Shown in pieces: positions 1 to 8,008 of a stretch of DNA of 50,402 nt (its first letter is position 1; each line of letters begins with the position of its first letter). Source of the stretch: a bacterium (GTDB lineage Bacteria; JACRDZ01; JAQUKH01); contig JBFMCF010000090.1 in assembly GCA_040754625.1 (NCBI GenBank), positions 1 through 50,402 on the forward strand, in the 5' to 3' direction. The notes beneath the pieces were generated by a model, which saw nothing but the letters and a program-made list of their open reading frames with translations, searched no databases and was not told the origin of the DNA. Position numbers and translations under genes: made by a program.

Positions 1-143
1 ATAATGAAAAACATAAAACTTTCAGGCAAAAAGTTTTTCATTTTAGAGATTCTTTTTCTCATGATTCACTTATGGTTTTGCCAAATATTTTAAAATTGGC
101 AGCTTAAATTTGCCAAACTCAAGTTATGTGTTTGAAATTAAAT

Positions 144-171
144 TTGCTAAAAATAAGTTGTATGGTAAAAT
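144..171 (+). promoter_or_regulatory. Putative sigma-70 promoter of ruvAB operon
   Basis: TTGCTA (144-149) and TAAAAT (166-171) are separated by 16 bases, and a TGG just before the -10 makes it an extended -10. It is the best promoter match upstream of ruvA. A transcript from here would carry the whole 178-354 inverted repeat in its leader. The rest of 1-143 is AT-rich and shows no gene I can support. Confidence 0.45.
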
Positions 172-177
172 ATATTT

Positions 178-354
178 AGAAGCGGTTTCATAAGTCTCTT
201 CTACTACAGTTAACTGCAGGACTTATGTACTGCGTTATCGGCACAAAATGTCCTCGACATAGCCCTGCTATGCCTGCGGGCATTTTGCACCTGCTGCCTT
301 GTTCATAAGTCCTTCGCTTAACTTCGTGACGAACCGACTTATGAAACCGCTTCT
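178..354. repeat. MITE-like nested inverted repeat, 177 bp
   Basis: The ends are perfect 19-base inverted repeats (178-196 and 336-354). Inside, GGACTTATG (219-227) pairs with CATAAGTCC (304-312), and GCACAAAATG (241-250) roughly pairs with CATTTTGCAC (281-290) around a TAGCCCTGCTA core, so the element can fold into one long hairpin. It has no coding capacity. Terminal inverted repeats, size and lack of an ORF fit a MITE or a large palindromic repeat. No clear target-site duplication is visible. It lies between the promoter and ruvA. Confidence 0.7.
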
Positions 355-377
355 ATTAAAAATAGAAATGAGGGAAA

Positions 378-968
378 ATGATAGCTTTTTTATCAGGCAT
401 ATTGGATGAAAAATTTTTAGACAAGGTTTTTATTGATGTCCAGGGAGTCGGGTATCTTGTTTACATTCCCGCGACGGTTTACAGCCGCCTGCCGGAGAAA
501 GGGTCGGAAATAAAAATTTATACGTATTTTTATGTGAGGGAAGATACGCACATTCTTTATGGTTTTTTGACGAATGAAGAGGTGGAATTTTTCAGGCTTT
601 TACTGCAGGCGTCGGGAATAGGCCCGAAGCTGGCGCTTAAAATTCTTTCCTCTGTTTCAGTATATGAATGCCAAAAGGCGATATTGCAGAATGATATATT
701 GTCGCTTACAAATATTCCGGGTATCGGCAAAAAAACCGCGGAAAAGCTGGTCGTGGAATTAAAGGATAGGGTATCAAAAATTTCTTCAATTGAACAAACA
801 AAAGAAATTTTTGCGGATGACACTGCTTTAAACGAGGCCTTATTGGCCCTTCAGGCGTTGGGTTATAAACCGGCCCACGCGAAACAGGCTGTCCTTAAGG
901 CGAGAGGTTTGGTGTCCGATAAAAATAGAACGGAAGAACTGGTTAAGGCGGCGTTAAAAAACCTTTAA
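378..968 (+). CDS. ruvA: Holliday junction branch migration protein RuvA
   Basis: RuvA binds four-way DNA junctions as a tetramer and loads the RuvB motor onto them during recombination repair. The 196 residues are the normal family length. The N-terminal OB-fold (about 1-63) begins MIAFLSGIL. Two helix-hairpin-helix motifs follow: ASGIGPKLALKILS (about 78-91) and IPGIGKKTAEKLV (about 113-125). The C-terminal RuvB-contacting domain (about 150-196) contains ALLALQALGYK. The ATG has a GAGGG ribosome site just upstream. ruvB follows after 22 bases, so the two are one operon. The long hairpin element in the leader could affect expression. Identification is secure. Confidence 0.97.
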   Translation: MIAFLSGILDEKFLDKVFIDVQGVGYLVYIPATVYSRLPEKGSEIKIYTYFYVREDTHILYGFLTNEEVEFFRLLLQASGIGPKLALKILSSVSVYECQKAILQNDILSLTNIPGIGKKTAEKLVVELKDRVSKISSIEQTKEIFADDTALNEALLALQALGYKPAHAKQAVLKARGLVSDKNRTEELVKAALKNL

Positions 969-990
969 AGTTTCGAGGTGAATCAAAAAA

Positions 991-2013
991 ATGGACGAGA
1001 GAATAGTCACCCCTGAGATAATCCTTGAAGATAAAGGGCCTGAATTTAGCATCAGGCCGCGTAAAATCAACGAATATATCGGGCAGGAAAAGATAAAAGA
1101 GAATCTGAAAATTTTTATTTCCGCGGCACAGTCGAGAAAAGAGGTTTTAGACCATGTCCTTTTTTACGGCCCGCCGGGTCTTGGGAAGACAACATTGGCC
1201 CATATAATCGCCTGCGAGATGGGTGTTAACATTAAAACGACATCAGGCCCTGTGATTGAACGTCCCGGGGATTTGGCATCCATATTGACGAATCTCCAGG
1301 AGGGGGATGTCTTTTTTATTGATGAAATCCACCGTTTAAACCACACGGTGGAGGAAATATTATATCCAGCGATGGAAGATTACCAGCTTGATATAATTAT
1401 AGGCAAGGGGCCGAGTGCCCGTTCGATAAAACTGGACCTGCCCAAATTTACGTTAATCGGCGCGACAACAAGGGCAGGCCTGATTACATCTCCTTTGCGT
1501 GAAAGGTTTGGAATTGTGGGCAGGCTTGATTTTTACAACCCCGGGGAATTGATGGAGATTGTTAACAGGGCGGCAGATGTGCTTGAAGTGCGTCTTGATA
1601 AAAGCGGGGCGATGGAGCTGGCTAAAAGGGCGCGCGGTACTCCCAGGATTGTTTTACGGCTTTTACGCCGGGTCCGGGATTTTGCGCAGGTTGAAGGCGT
1701 AAAATGCATAGACCGGGAATCAGCGGATAAAGCCTTAAAAATGCTTGAAATTGATGAACTGGGCATGGATACGATGGACCGTAAAATACTTTTGACGATA
1801 ATTGACAAATTTGGCGGCGGGCCTGTAGGCATTGAAAGTCTTGCCGTAGCGGTGGGAGAAGAAAATGACACGATTGAAGACGTGTATGAACCTTATTTGA
1901 TTCAGATAGGTTATATTGACCGCACCCCGGCCGGCCGCCGGGCGACGGAGCTTGCATACCGCCATTTTAACCGCAAATTGCCGAAAAAAGAACAGATGAA
2001 ACTGGATTTGTGA
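991..2013 (+). CDS. ruvB: Holliday junction branch migration ATPase RuvB
   Basis: RuvB is the AAA+ hexameric motor that drives branch migration with RuvA. At 340 residues it is full length. Walker A is GPPGLGKT (60-67), Walker B ends in DEIH (111-114), sensor 1 is GATTRAG (157-163), and the arginine finger is probably R170 in SPLRERFG. The C-terminal winged helix contains [17 protein letters not shown] and the conserved end TPAGR-ATELAY. The start has an upstream GAGGTGA. Its stop codon overlaps the start of queH by one base, which suggests translational coupling. No ruvC is present in the window. Confidence 0.97.
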   Translation: MDERIVTPEIILEDKGPEFSIRPRKINEYIGQEKIKENLKIFISAAQSRKEVLDHVLFYGPPGLGKTTLAHIIACEMGVNIKTTSGPVIERPGDLASILTNLQEGDVFFIDEIHRLNHTVEEILYPAMEDYQLDIIIGKGPSARSIKLDLPKFTLIGATTRAGLITSPLRERFGIVGRLDFYNPGELMEIVNRAADVLEVRLDKSGAMELAKRARGTPRIVLRLLRRVRDFAQVEGVKCIDRESADKALKMLEIDELGMDTMDRKILLTIIDKFGGGPVGIESLAVAVGEENDTIEDVYEPYLIQIGYIDRTPAGRRATELAYRHFNRKLPKKEQMKLDL

Positions 2014-2573
2014 TGAAACAAGATGTTTTTCTTCATATCTGCTGCGCGCCTTGTTTAATCTATTTCTGTAAATATTTTAAAGAAGAAAATATTTTGTGGA
2101 AGGGATATTTTTTTAATCCGAATATTCACCCTGAAGAGGAATATGGCAAAAGGGCGGACTGTTTAAAAAAATTTGTTTCAGAAAATAATTTTCCCGTTGA
2201 TTTCATCACCCGTTATTCCGGACAGGAATTTTTAAACAGAATCGGCAGGAATAAAGAACATTGGACAAAATCTAAAAGTAACAGGTGCCTGGTTTGTTAT
2301 GAATGGAGGCTGAAAGAGACCGCGTGTAAAGCGAAAAAAGAGGGATATAAATATTTTTCGACCACGCTTTTAATAAGCCCGTATCAGGACCACGGCCTCT
2401 TGAAAAAAATAGGCGAGGAAACAGCAAAAGAATTTGACCTGAAATTTTATTATAAAGATTTCAGGCCTTTTTTCCGCGAAGGAAGAAAATTGGCAAAAGA
2501 GAATAATTTTTATTTGCAGAAATACTGCGGATGTTTATTTAGTAGGGGCGAGGCGATGCCTCGCCCAAAATAG
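2013..2573 (+). CDS. queH: Epoxyqueuosine reductase QueH (DUF208)
   Basis: QueH reduces epoxyqueuosine to queuosine in tRNA, the last step of the queuosine pathway; it is the cobalamin-independent alternative to QueG. The family cysteines are visible: HICCAPC near the N terminus (Cys10, Cys11, Cys14) and YCGCLFS near the C terminus, which with CLVCYEWR form the iron-sulfur and catalytic set. I chose ATG 2013, overlapping the ruvB stop by one base; GTG 2010 is an in-frame alternative one codon upstream. The last residues (RGEAMPRPK) are encoded by a dispersed palindrome, so the natural C terminus was probably close to CGCLFS. The partner enzyme Tgt is encoded 3 kb away on the opposite strand. 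Confidence 0.92.
   Translation: MKQDVFLHICCAPCLIYFCKYFKEENILWKGYFFNPNIHPEEEYGKRADCLKKFVSENNFPVDFITRYSGQEFLNRIGRNKEHWTKSKSNRCLVCYEWRLKETACKAKKEGYKYFSTTLLISPYQDHGLLKKIGEETAKEFDLKFYYKDFRPFFREGRKLAKENNFYLQKYCGCLFSRGEAMPRPK
2542..2566. repeat. Dispersed GTAGGGGC-type palindrome
   Basis: GGGCGAGGC (2546-2554) and GCCTCGCCC (2558-2566) are perfect inverted arms with a 3-base loop, preceded by GTAG. It belongs to the same style as the elements at 16930-16987 and 27543-27571. It lies inside the 3' end of queH and encodes part of its tail. Confidence 0.7.
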
Positions 2574-2586
2574 AAGAGGAATAATT

Positions 2587-2811
2587 ATGGATGATTTTAG
2601 TTCAACAGGCCGCGTTTTAATTATTATAGGGTTTTTTATAATCATTATAGGAGTCTTTATTCTATTTTCAGATAAAATACCATATTTGGGCATGCTCCCG
2701 GGTGATATTTACATTGAAAAGAAAAATTTCAGATTTTATTTCCCGTTGGCAACTTCAGTCATTATAAGTATTATTTTAAGCATAATTATCCGTCTGTTTT
2801 CTAAAAAATAA
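2587..2811 (+). CDS. DUF2905 family small membrane protein
   Basis: This 74-residue protein has two hydrophobic helices (about 8-27 and 50-70) separated by the motif LPGDIYIEKKNFRFYFPL, which is typical of DUF2905. The function is unknown. It follows queH by 13 bases with an AGAGGAAT ribosome site and precedes the SpoIID-like gene by 6 bases. In many bacteria this small protein lies near ruvAB, queuosine genes and spoIID-like genes, so the arrangement here supports the call. It is likely an inner-membrane protein. Confidence 0.85.
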   Translation: MDDFSSTGRVLIIIGFFIIIIGVFILFSDKIPYLGMLPGDIYIEKKNFRFYFPLATSVIISIILSIIIRLFSKK

Positions 2812-2817
2812 AATTCC

Positions 2818-3951
2818 ATGAAAAAAATAAATTTATTCTTAATTTTTATTGCATCGTTTATATTTTTGCGGATGGCGTCCGGGAATAAAAAAGAGTCAAA
2901 TATAAAATTACGCGTAGCCGTTTTTCGCGGTACCGGCCTTGTTTTAACGAATACAGATGGTTTTAATGTCTTATACCCGAAAGAAAACAACAGGAATGCC
3001 GGTTTTCCCAACAGGGTAAATATTTTTTTTAAAGAAGGCAGGCTGTTTTTAGAAGATAAGGAAATTACAAACCCTGTTATTTTTAAATCACGGGAAGATG
3101 ACAGGATAAAGGTCGGGGATAATATATACCGGGGAGATGTTGAAATCAGGCTTGAAGAGGATAATCTTGTTGCTGTGAATGAAATTCCCCTTGAAGAATA
3201 TCTTTTCAGCGTGGTTGGAGGTGAGATTTATCCCTCGTGGCCCATGGAAGTTTTAAAGGCCCAGGCTGTTGCCGCGAGGACATACGCGTTATACCAATAT
3301 GAAAAAAATAAGGATAAAACATACCAGATGGAATCTTCCGTAGATTCACAGAGGTATATAGGTATAGCGGGGGAAAATAAAAATGTAAACAAGGCTGTCC
3401 TTGAAACAAAAGGGATTGTAATGACCTATCACAATAATCTGATACAGGCTTTTTTCCACAGCACATGCGGGGGCAGGACGGAGGATGTTAATTCATTATG
3501 GCCCGGTAACAACCTGCCATATCTTGAAAGCAAAATATGCAGTTTTTGCAGGGACGCGGTAAATTACAATTGGAAGTTCACCATCACAAAATCAGATTTA
3601 GAAAAAATTTTGTCAACAGATGAAAATTTTGGAGGGAAACTCCGTTCCCTGAAAATTGCAAAACTCACGCGTACCGGGAGGGTAAGCGAACTTGTGTTTC
3701 AGACATCTTACGGGGACAAAAAAATAAATGTGTCTGATTTCAGGAAATGGATTGGGCAGGATAAAATTAAAAGCACGCTTTTTAAAACCGATTTTAAAAA
3801 AGATAAATATATTTTTACAGGCCGCGGTTCAGGGCATGGGGTAGGTTTGTGCCAGGAGGGCGCAAAAACACTGGCTGTAAAAAAATACCGGTATGATAAA
3901 ATTTTGAAATTTTATTATCCTGGTATCAAGATAGAAAAATATTCTTTATAA
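2818..3951 (+). CDS. SpoIID/LytB-domain protein (putative peptidoglycan-acting)
   Basis: SpoIID-family proteins are lytic transglycosylases acting on peptidoglycan stripped of stem peptides; LytB proteins are amidase enhancers. This 377-residue protein begins with a signal sequence (about 1-21). A region with short beta repeats leads into the SpoIID core: LEEYLFSVVGGEIYPSW followed by KAQAVAARTYAL (about 128-160). It ends with the conserved GRGSGHGVGLCQEGA (about 339-353). Active-site residues in the core, including the E of GGEIYP and the FHSTCGG segment, are present. The organism is a diderm, so a sporulation role is unlikely; cell-wall remodelling in the periplasm is the better inference. 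Confidence 0.9.
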   Translation: MKKINLFLIFIASFIFLRMASGNKKESNIKLRVAVFRGTGLVLTNTDGFNVLYPKENNRNAGFPNRVNIFFKEGRLFLEDKEITNPVIFKSREDDRIKVGDNIYRGDVEIRLEEDNLVAVNEIPLEEYLFSVVGGEIYPSWPMEVLKAQAVAARTYALYQYEKNKDKTYQMESSVDSQRYIGIAGENKNVNKAVLETKGIVMTYHNNLIQAFFHSTCGGRTEDVNSLWPGNNLPYLESKICSFCRDAVNYNWKFTITKSDLEKILSTDENFGGKLRSLKIAKLTRTGRVSELVFQTSYGDKKINVSDFRKWIGQDKIKSTLFKTDFKKDKYIFTGRGSGHGVGLCQEGAKTLAVKKYRYDKILKFYYPGIKIEKYSL

Positions 3952-3954
3952 AAT

Positions 3955-4386
3955 ATGTCAACAAGTATTGAAAAAACAAGTATAGTCGCGCTTGCGGGAA
4001 TTTTTATCGCTGTGATTTCGCTTTTTTGGGGCGGTGGAAATAAAAAGAATAATTCAGCCCCTGTCCATATAGAGAAAGTTGTTTCTCCTTCAACCGGTGA
4101 ATTGAATTCCAAGGCTTTGATGAATCTTGATTCGGGCCGCTCATTTTTCGCGAAAAGCGATTTTGTGCGCGCGATTTCAGAATACCGCAGGGCGGTTGAA
4201 ATCGAGCCGGATTACATAGATGAAAGAACCGGGTTATTTTTGGGAGACGAGATAAAAGACGTTATTAAAAAAACTATTTTTGAACTTACCGGAGAAGAGA
4301 AAAAAACCCCCGCTGATAAAATTATCAGGCAGGGGTTGAAAGACGCTTATTATTTAAGAAGAAGATTTGGGAGAGGCTGCGAGTGA
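3955..4386 (+). CDS. Hypothetical membrane-anchored protein with a TPR-like segment
   Basis: No family is recognised. The 143 residues show one N-terminal transmembrane helix (about 8-25, ending WGGG) and one TPR-like unit (about 55-80) with the pattern LDSGRSFFAKSDFVRAISEY followed by RRAVEIEPDY. The remainder is charged and helical. It starts 3 bases after the spoIID-like stop, so it is cotranscribed and probably faces the periplasm. The short TPR could bind another envelope protein; this is inference only. Confidence 0.65.
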   Translation: MSTSIEKTSIVALAGIFIAVISLFWGGGNKKNNSAPVHIEKVVSPSTGELNSKALMNLDSGRSFFAKSDFVRAISEYRRAVEIEPDYIDERTGLFLGDEIKDVIKKTIFELTGEEKKTPADKIIRQGLKDAYYLRRRFGRGCE

Positions 4387-4431
4387 GCCGTTTCGCGGCA
4401 GCAAAAAATTTAAAGTGTAAAGTTGAAAGTC

Positions 4432-5496
4432 ATGGAAAAAAAACAAAAATATGATTTAACAATTGCAGGTGTAATACTTTCCGGAATTTTACTGGGTGTT
4501 GGAGGGGTGATACTTGAGAAATTCGGAAATCCTTTCCGCACGGGGATTTGTGTGTCCTGTTTCATGGAAAATATCGCGGGGAGCCTGGGATTTCACGCTA
4601 ACAGCCGGATGCAATATATCCGTCCTGAGGTTGCCGGGTTTATTATAGGTGCGTTTTTGCTGAGTTTAATAAGAAATGAATTTAACGTTCGCGGGGGACA
4701 GTCGCCTTTAATCAGGTTTATGCTGGGTGTCTTAATGATGATAGGTGCAGGTGTGTATATAGGATGCCCTATAAAATTATTTTACAGGATATCCGGCGGA
4801 GAAATTATGGGTGTTGTCGGCCTGGCAGGATTGATTGCAGGTGTTTGGGTTGGCGGAGAATATATAAAATCAGGTTTTTCATTAGGGGAATCACGGCCGT
4901 TGAAAAGCGTGGAAGGAATTTTTATTCCTATGACAGCGTTTATTTTATTAATATTTGTTTTTATTAAACCCAGTTTTATTCTTCAAAGCAGTTCCGGGCC
5001 AGGGACGAGGTTTTCACCGGTATATTTATCGTTATTTATTGGATTAATTATAGGAGGGGTTTGTTATTACTCAAGGTATTGTGTTTTGGGAAGCATCAGT
5101 AATTTTATACTTGGAAGAGAGACGACTTTGCTTTACGGGAGTTTCGCCTTTTTAATCAGCGCATTTTTGAGTTATTTTTTTGTAAAGGATTTCCAGCCGG
5201 GGATTATCGCTTATCAGGGGTCATCACCCGATTACCTATGGGATTTTTTAAGCATGGGATTAGTCGGGTTCAGCGGGGCCCTTGCGGGCGGGTGTCCTTT
5301 CAGGCAGATGATTCTTGCCGGGAGCGGCGATAGCGACGCGGGTATTACTGTTTTAGGCCTTTTTGCCGGCGGTGCGATACTCCAGAATTTTAATTTGAAC
5401 AGCACGGCGGGCGGGGTTACTTTTAACGGACAGGCCGCGGTCCTTTTTGGTTTTGCTTTATGTATTATAATCGGGCTTGCGAACAGGGAAATATAG
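4432..5496 (+). CDS. yedE: YeeE/YedE family transporter, YedE-like putative selenium transporter
   Basis: This polytopic membrane protein has about nine to ten hydrophobic helices and two related halves, as in the YeeE/YedE (thiosulfate/sulfur transport) fold. It resembles the subgroup annotated as putative selenium transporters: GNPFRTGICVSCF, LGFHANSRMQYIRPEVAG and IGCPIKLFYRISGGE in the first half, and GGCPFRQMILAGSGDSDAG in the second. The conserved cysteines (GICVSC, GCP, GCP) fit the persulfide-relay mechanism proposed for the family. I chose ATG 4432; a TTG three codons upstream (4423) is possible. No selD or yedF lies in the window, so selenium rather than sulfur as substrate rests on family resemblance. 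Confidence 0.85.
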   Translation: MEKKQKYDLTIAGVILSGILLGVGGVILEKFGNPFRTGICVSCFMENIAGSLGFHANSRMQYIRPEVAGFIIGAFLLSLIRNEFNVRGGQSPLIRFMLGVLMMIGAGVYIGCPIKLFYRISGGEIMGVVGLAGLIAGVWVGGEYIKSGFSLGESRPLKSVEGIFIPMTAFILLIFVFIKPSFILQSSSGPGTRFSPVYLSLFIGLIIGGVCYYSRYCVLGSISNFILGRETTLLYGSFAFLISAFLSYFFVKDFQPGIIAYQGSSPDYLWDFLSMGLVGFSGALAGGCPFRQMILAGSGDSDAGITVLGLFAGGAILQNFNLNSTAGGVTFNGQAAVLFGFALCIIIGLANREI

Positions 5497-5518
5497 TGTG
5501 CCCTGTTACATAATCATA

Positions 5519-5717
5519 AGAGTTACAGCGGTACAGATTTGACGACATTAAACGGACAAGATTTAGTATCTGTGCGAAATGAGCAGATGATATGCGAAGA
5601 AACGTCCCGTTTCGATTACTATCGGAATGGGGGATGGGGGGCGCATATCACTGCGAAATTGAGCTACAGATACTTAAGCTTGGTAGTTAGTCGGCAAATT
5701 TGTACTGCTGTAACTCT
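5519..5717. repeat. MITE-like inverted repeat, 199 bp
   Basis: Terminal arms 5519-5546 and 5690-5717 are 28-base inverted repeats with three mismatches. The inner arms also pair: the GTATCTGT and GATATGCG segments on the left have complements ACAGATAC and CGCATATC on the right, around a GGGGGATGGGGGG-rich centre. The whole element can fold on itself. It fills the gap between the convergent yedE and tgt genes and could serve as a bidirectional terminator. The 70-codon open frame across it is not supported as a gene. Confidence 0.7.
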
Positions 5718-5757
5718 GCCAAATAAAGTAACAATGAAGTCGTTTGTTTGATTGGTA

Positions 5758-6921
<1,164 letters not shown>

Positions 6922-6934
6922 ATATATTATTAAT

Positions 6935-7432
6935 ATGGAAACAGAAAAATTAGAAGCGGTAATAAATATTGACGGGGCGTGTTCCGGGAACCCCGGGCCT
7001 GCAGGACTTGGTGTTTTGATAAGCCATCCCAGCGGCGAGGTCTATGAAGAGATTAGTGAATATATCGGCGAGGCGACCAATAATGTAGCCGAATACAGGG
7101 CTTTTATCAAGGCGCTGGAGCGTTCGAGGGTCCTGGGTTTAAAAAGAATCGCAATCTATTCTGATTCGGAACTTCTAGTAAAACAGGTTTTGGGAGAGTA
7201 TAAAATAAAAAATAAAGATATTTTAAGGCTTGCAACTGAGGCCGGCGAGATATGCAAGTCATTTCAAAAACTATATGTCAGATACCTGCCGCGTGAACAA
7301 AACAGCCAGGCTGATAAATTGGCCCGCCTGGCTATAAAAAAACATACTACTAAACTGTCTCCAAAGGCAAAAAAAATCAGCAGTAAATCGCAAGCCGGAC
7401 AGGCAATCGCTCCAAATATCTTTGGTGGTTAA
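6935..7432 (+). CDS. rnhA: Ribonuclease HI family protein
   Basis: RNase HI cleaves the RNA strand of RNA-DNA hybrids. The 165-residue protein has the full DEDD catalytic set: D13 in NIDGACSGNPG, E53 in NNVAEYRA, D77 in YSDSEL and D127 in SQADKLA. The core ends near residue 136, and a Lys/Ser-rich tail follows. The final 13 codons lie inside the RNase P RNA sequence (from 7392), so the tail is dictated by the 5' end of rnpB. Transcription from the TTGACA/TATACT promoter gives a nearly leaderless mRNA that must read straight into rnpB. It belongs to the RNase HI-like group (bacterial/archaeal short type) and lacks the basic protrusion of E. coli RNase HI. Confidence 0.92.
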   Translation: METEKLEAVINIDGACSGNPGPAGLGVLISHPSGEVYEEISEYIGEATNNVAEYRAFIKALERSRVLGLKRIAIYSDSELLVKQVLGEYKIKNKDILRLATEAGEICKSFQKLYVRYLPREQNSQADKLARLAIKKHTTKLSPKAKKISSKSQAGQAIAPNIFGG

Positions 7433-7907
7433 CGGGATAATTTGGAGAGGAAAGTCCGAACACCGCAGGACAAGATGGCTGCTAACAGCGGCGCTCCGCA
7501 AAATAATTGCGGGGACGGAAAGTGCCACAGAAAATACACAGCCAACCCGTTATTTAACGGCGGCAATGGTGAAAAGGCGTCCGCCTAAGGCGGATTTATT
7601 TTAAGGTAGAAATATCTTGAAGTAAAAGGTAAGAGCTCACCGTCCCGATAGTAATATCGGGAGCGTGGTATGCACTGTATGGTGCATACCGGGGAAAACC
7701 CCATCTGGTGCAAGGCCAAATAGGTTTCGGTTCCCGGTGTTACACAGGGACAGGAATTGTCCGTTCCTGAGCCCGCCTTAGGGCGGATATCGAAACGGGT
7801 TAGGCCGCTTGAGGCTGGTGGCAACATCAGTCCCAGAGGAATGATTGCCGCTTCGTCCCGATGTTAAATCGGGGAGGAGAACAGAATTCGGCTTACAGTC
7901 CGGCTTA
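7392..7907 (+). ncRNA. rnpB: RNase P RNA, bacterial type A
   Basis: RNase P RNA is the catalytic subunit that matures tRNA 5' ends. The ends pair perfectly as P1: AAGCCGGAC (7392-7400) with GTCCGGCTT (7898-7906). Conserved segments are in order: AGGCAATCGCT at the 5' end, GAGGAAAGTCC (7447-7457), GGTAAGAGCTCACCG (7628-7642), GGTGCAAGGCCAAATAGG (around 7707-7724) and ACAGAATTCGGCTTAC (7881-7896). The length of about 516 bases exceeds the usual 350-400; much of the excess is four short palindromes that match dispersed repeats of this genome. The 5' 41 bases overlap the RNase HI gene. A strong terminator follows directly. Confidence 0.96.
7580..7875. repeat. Four dispersed-type palindromes embedded in rnpB
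   Basis: TCCGCCTAAGGCGGA (7580-7594) and CCCGCCTTAGGGCGG (about 7772-7786) share the TCCGCC-N3-GGCGGA form found again at 7921-7934 and 15491-15520. TCCCGATA/TATCGGGA (7643-7662) and TCCCGAT/ATCGGGGA (7856-7875) form a second type. Each would cap or extend a helix of the RNase P RNA without disturbing the conserved core. Confidence 0.7.
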
Positions 7908-7912
7908 TTTTT

Positions 7913-7945
7913 AAGGGTAGTCCGCCAGGGCGGACTACCCTTTTT
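7913..7945 (+). terminator. Rho-independent terminator of rnpB
   Basis: AAGGGTAGTCCGCC (7913-7926) pairs with GGCGGACTACCCTT (7929-7942) and is followed by a T run. It closes the rnhA-rnpB transcript; its stem includes a TCCGCC/GGCGGA dispersed palindrome. Confidence 0.9.
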
Positions 7946-7972
7946 ATATTCACTGAACGAAGTATAAAAATC

Positions 7973-7981
7973 TGGTATAAT
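7973..7981 (+). promoter_or_regulatory. Extended -10 promoter upstream of the HD-GYP gene
   Basis: TGGTATAAT (7973-7981) is an extended -10 with no good -35 hexamer at the usual distance. It lies between the rnpB terminator and the ribosome site AAAGGAGG (7995-8002) of the next gene. Confidence 0.5.
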
Positions 7982-8008
7982 ATATTTGTGCTTTTAAAGG
8001 AGGAAAAT

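Noticed and set aside
4-93. 29-codon frame at the window start
   Set aside because: No ribosome site, no homology that I can recognise, and very AT-rich sequence.
5539-5751. 70-codon open frame downstream of yedE
   Set aside because: It lies almost wholly inside the self-complementary 5519-5717 element and shows no protein features or ribosome site.
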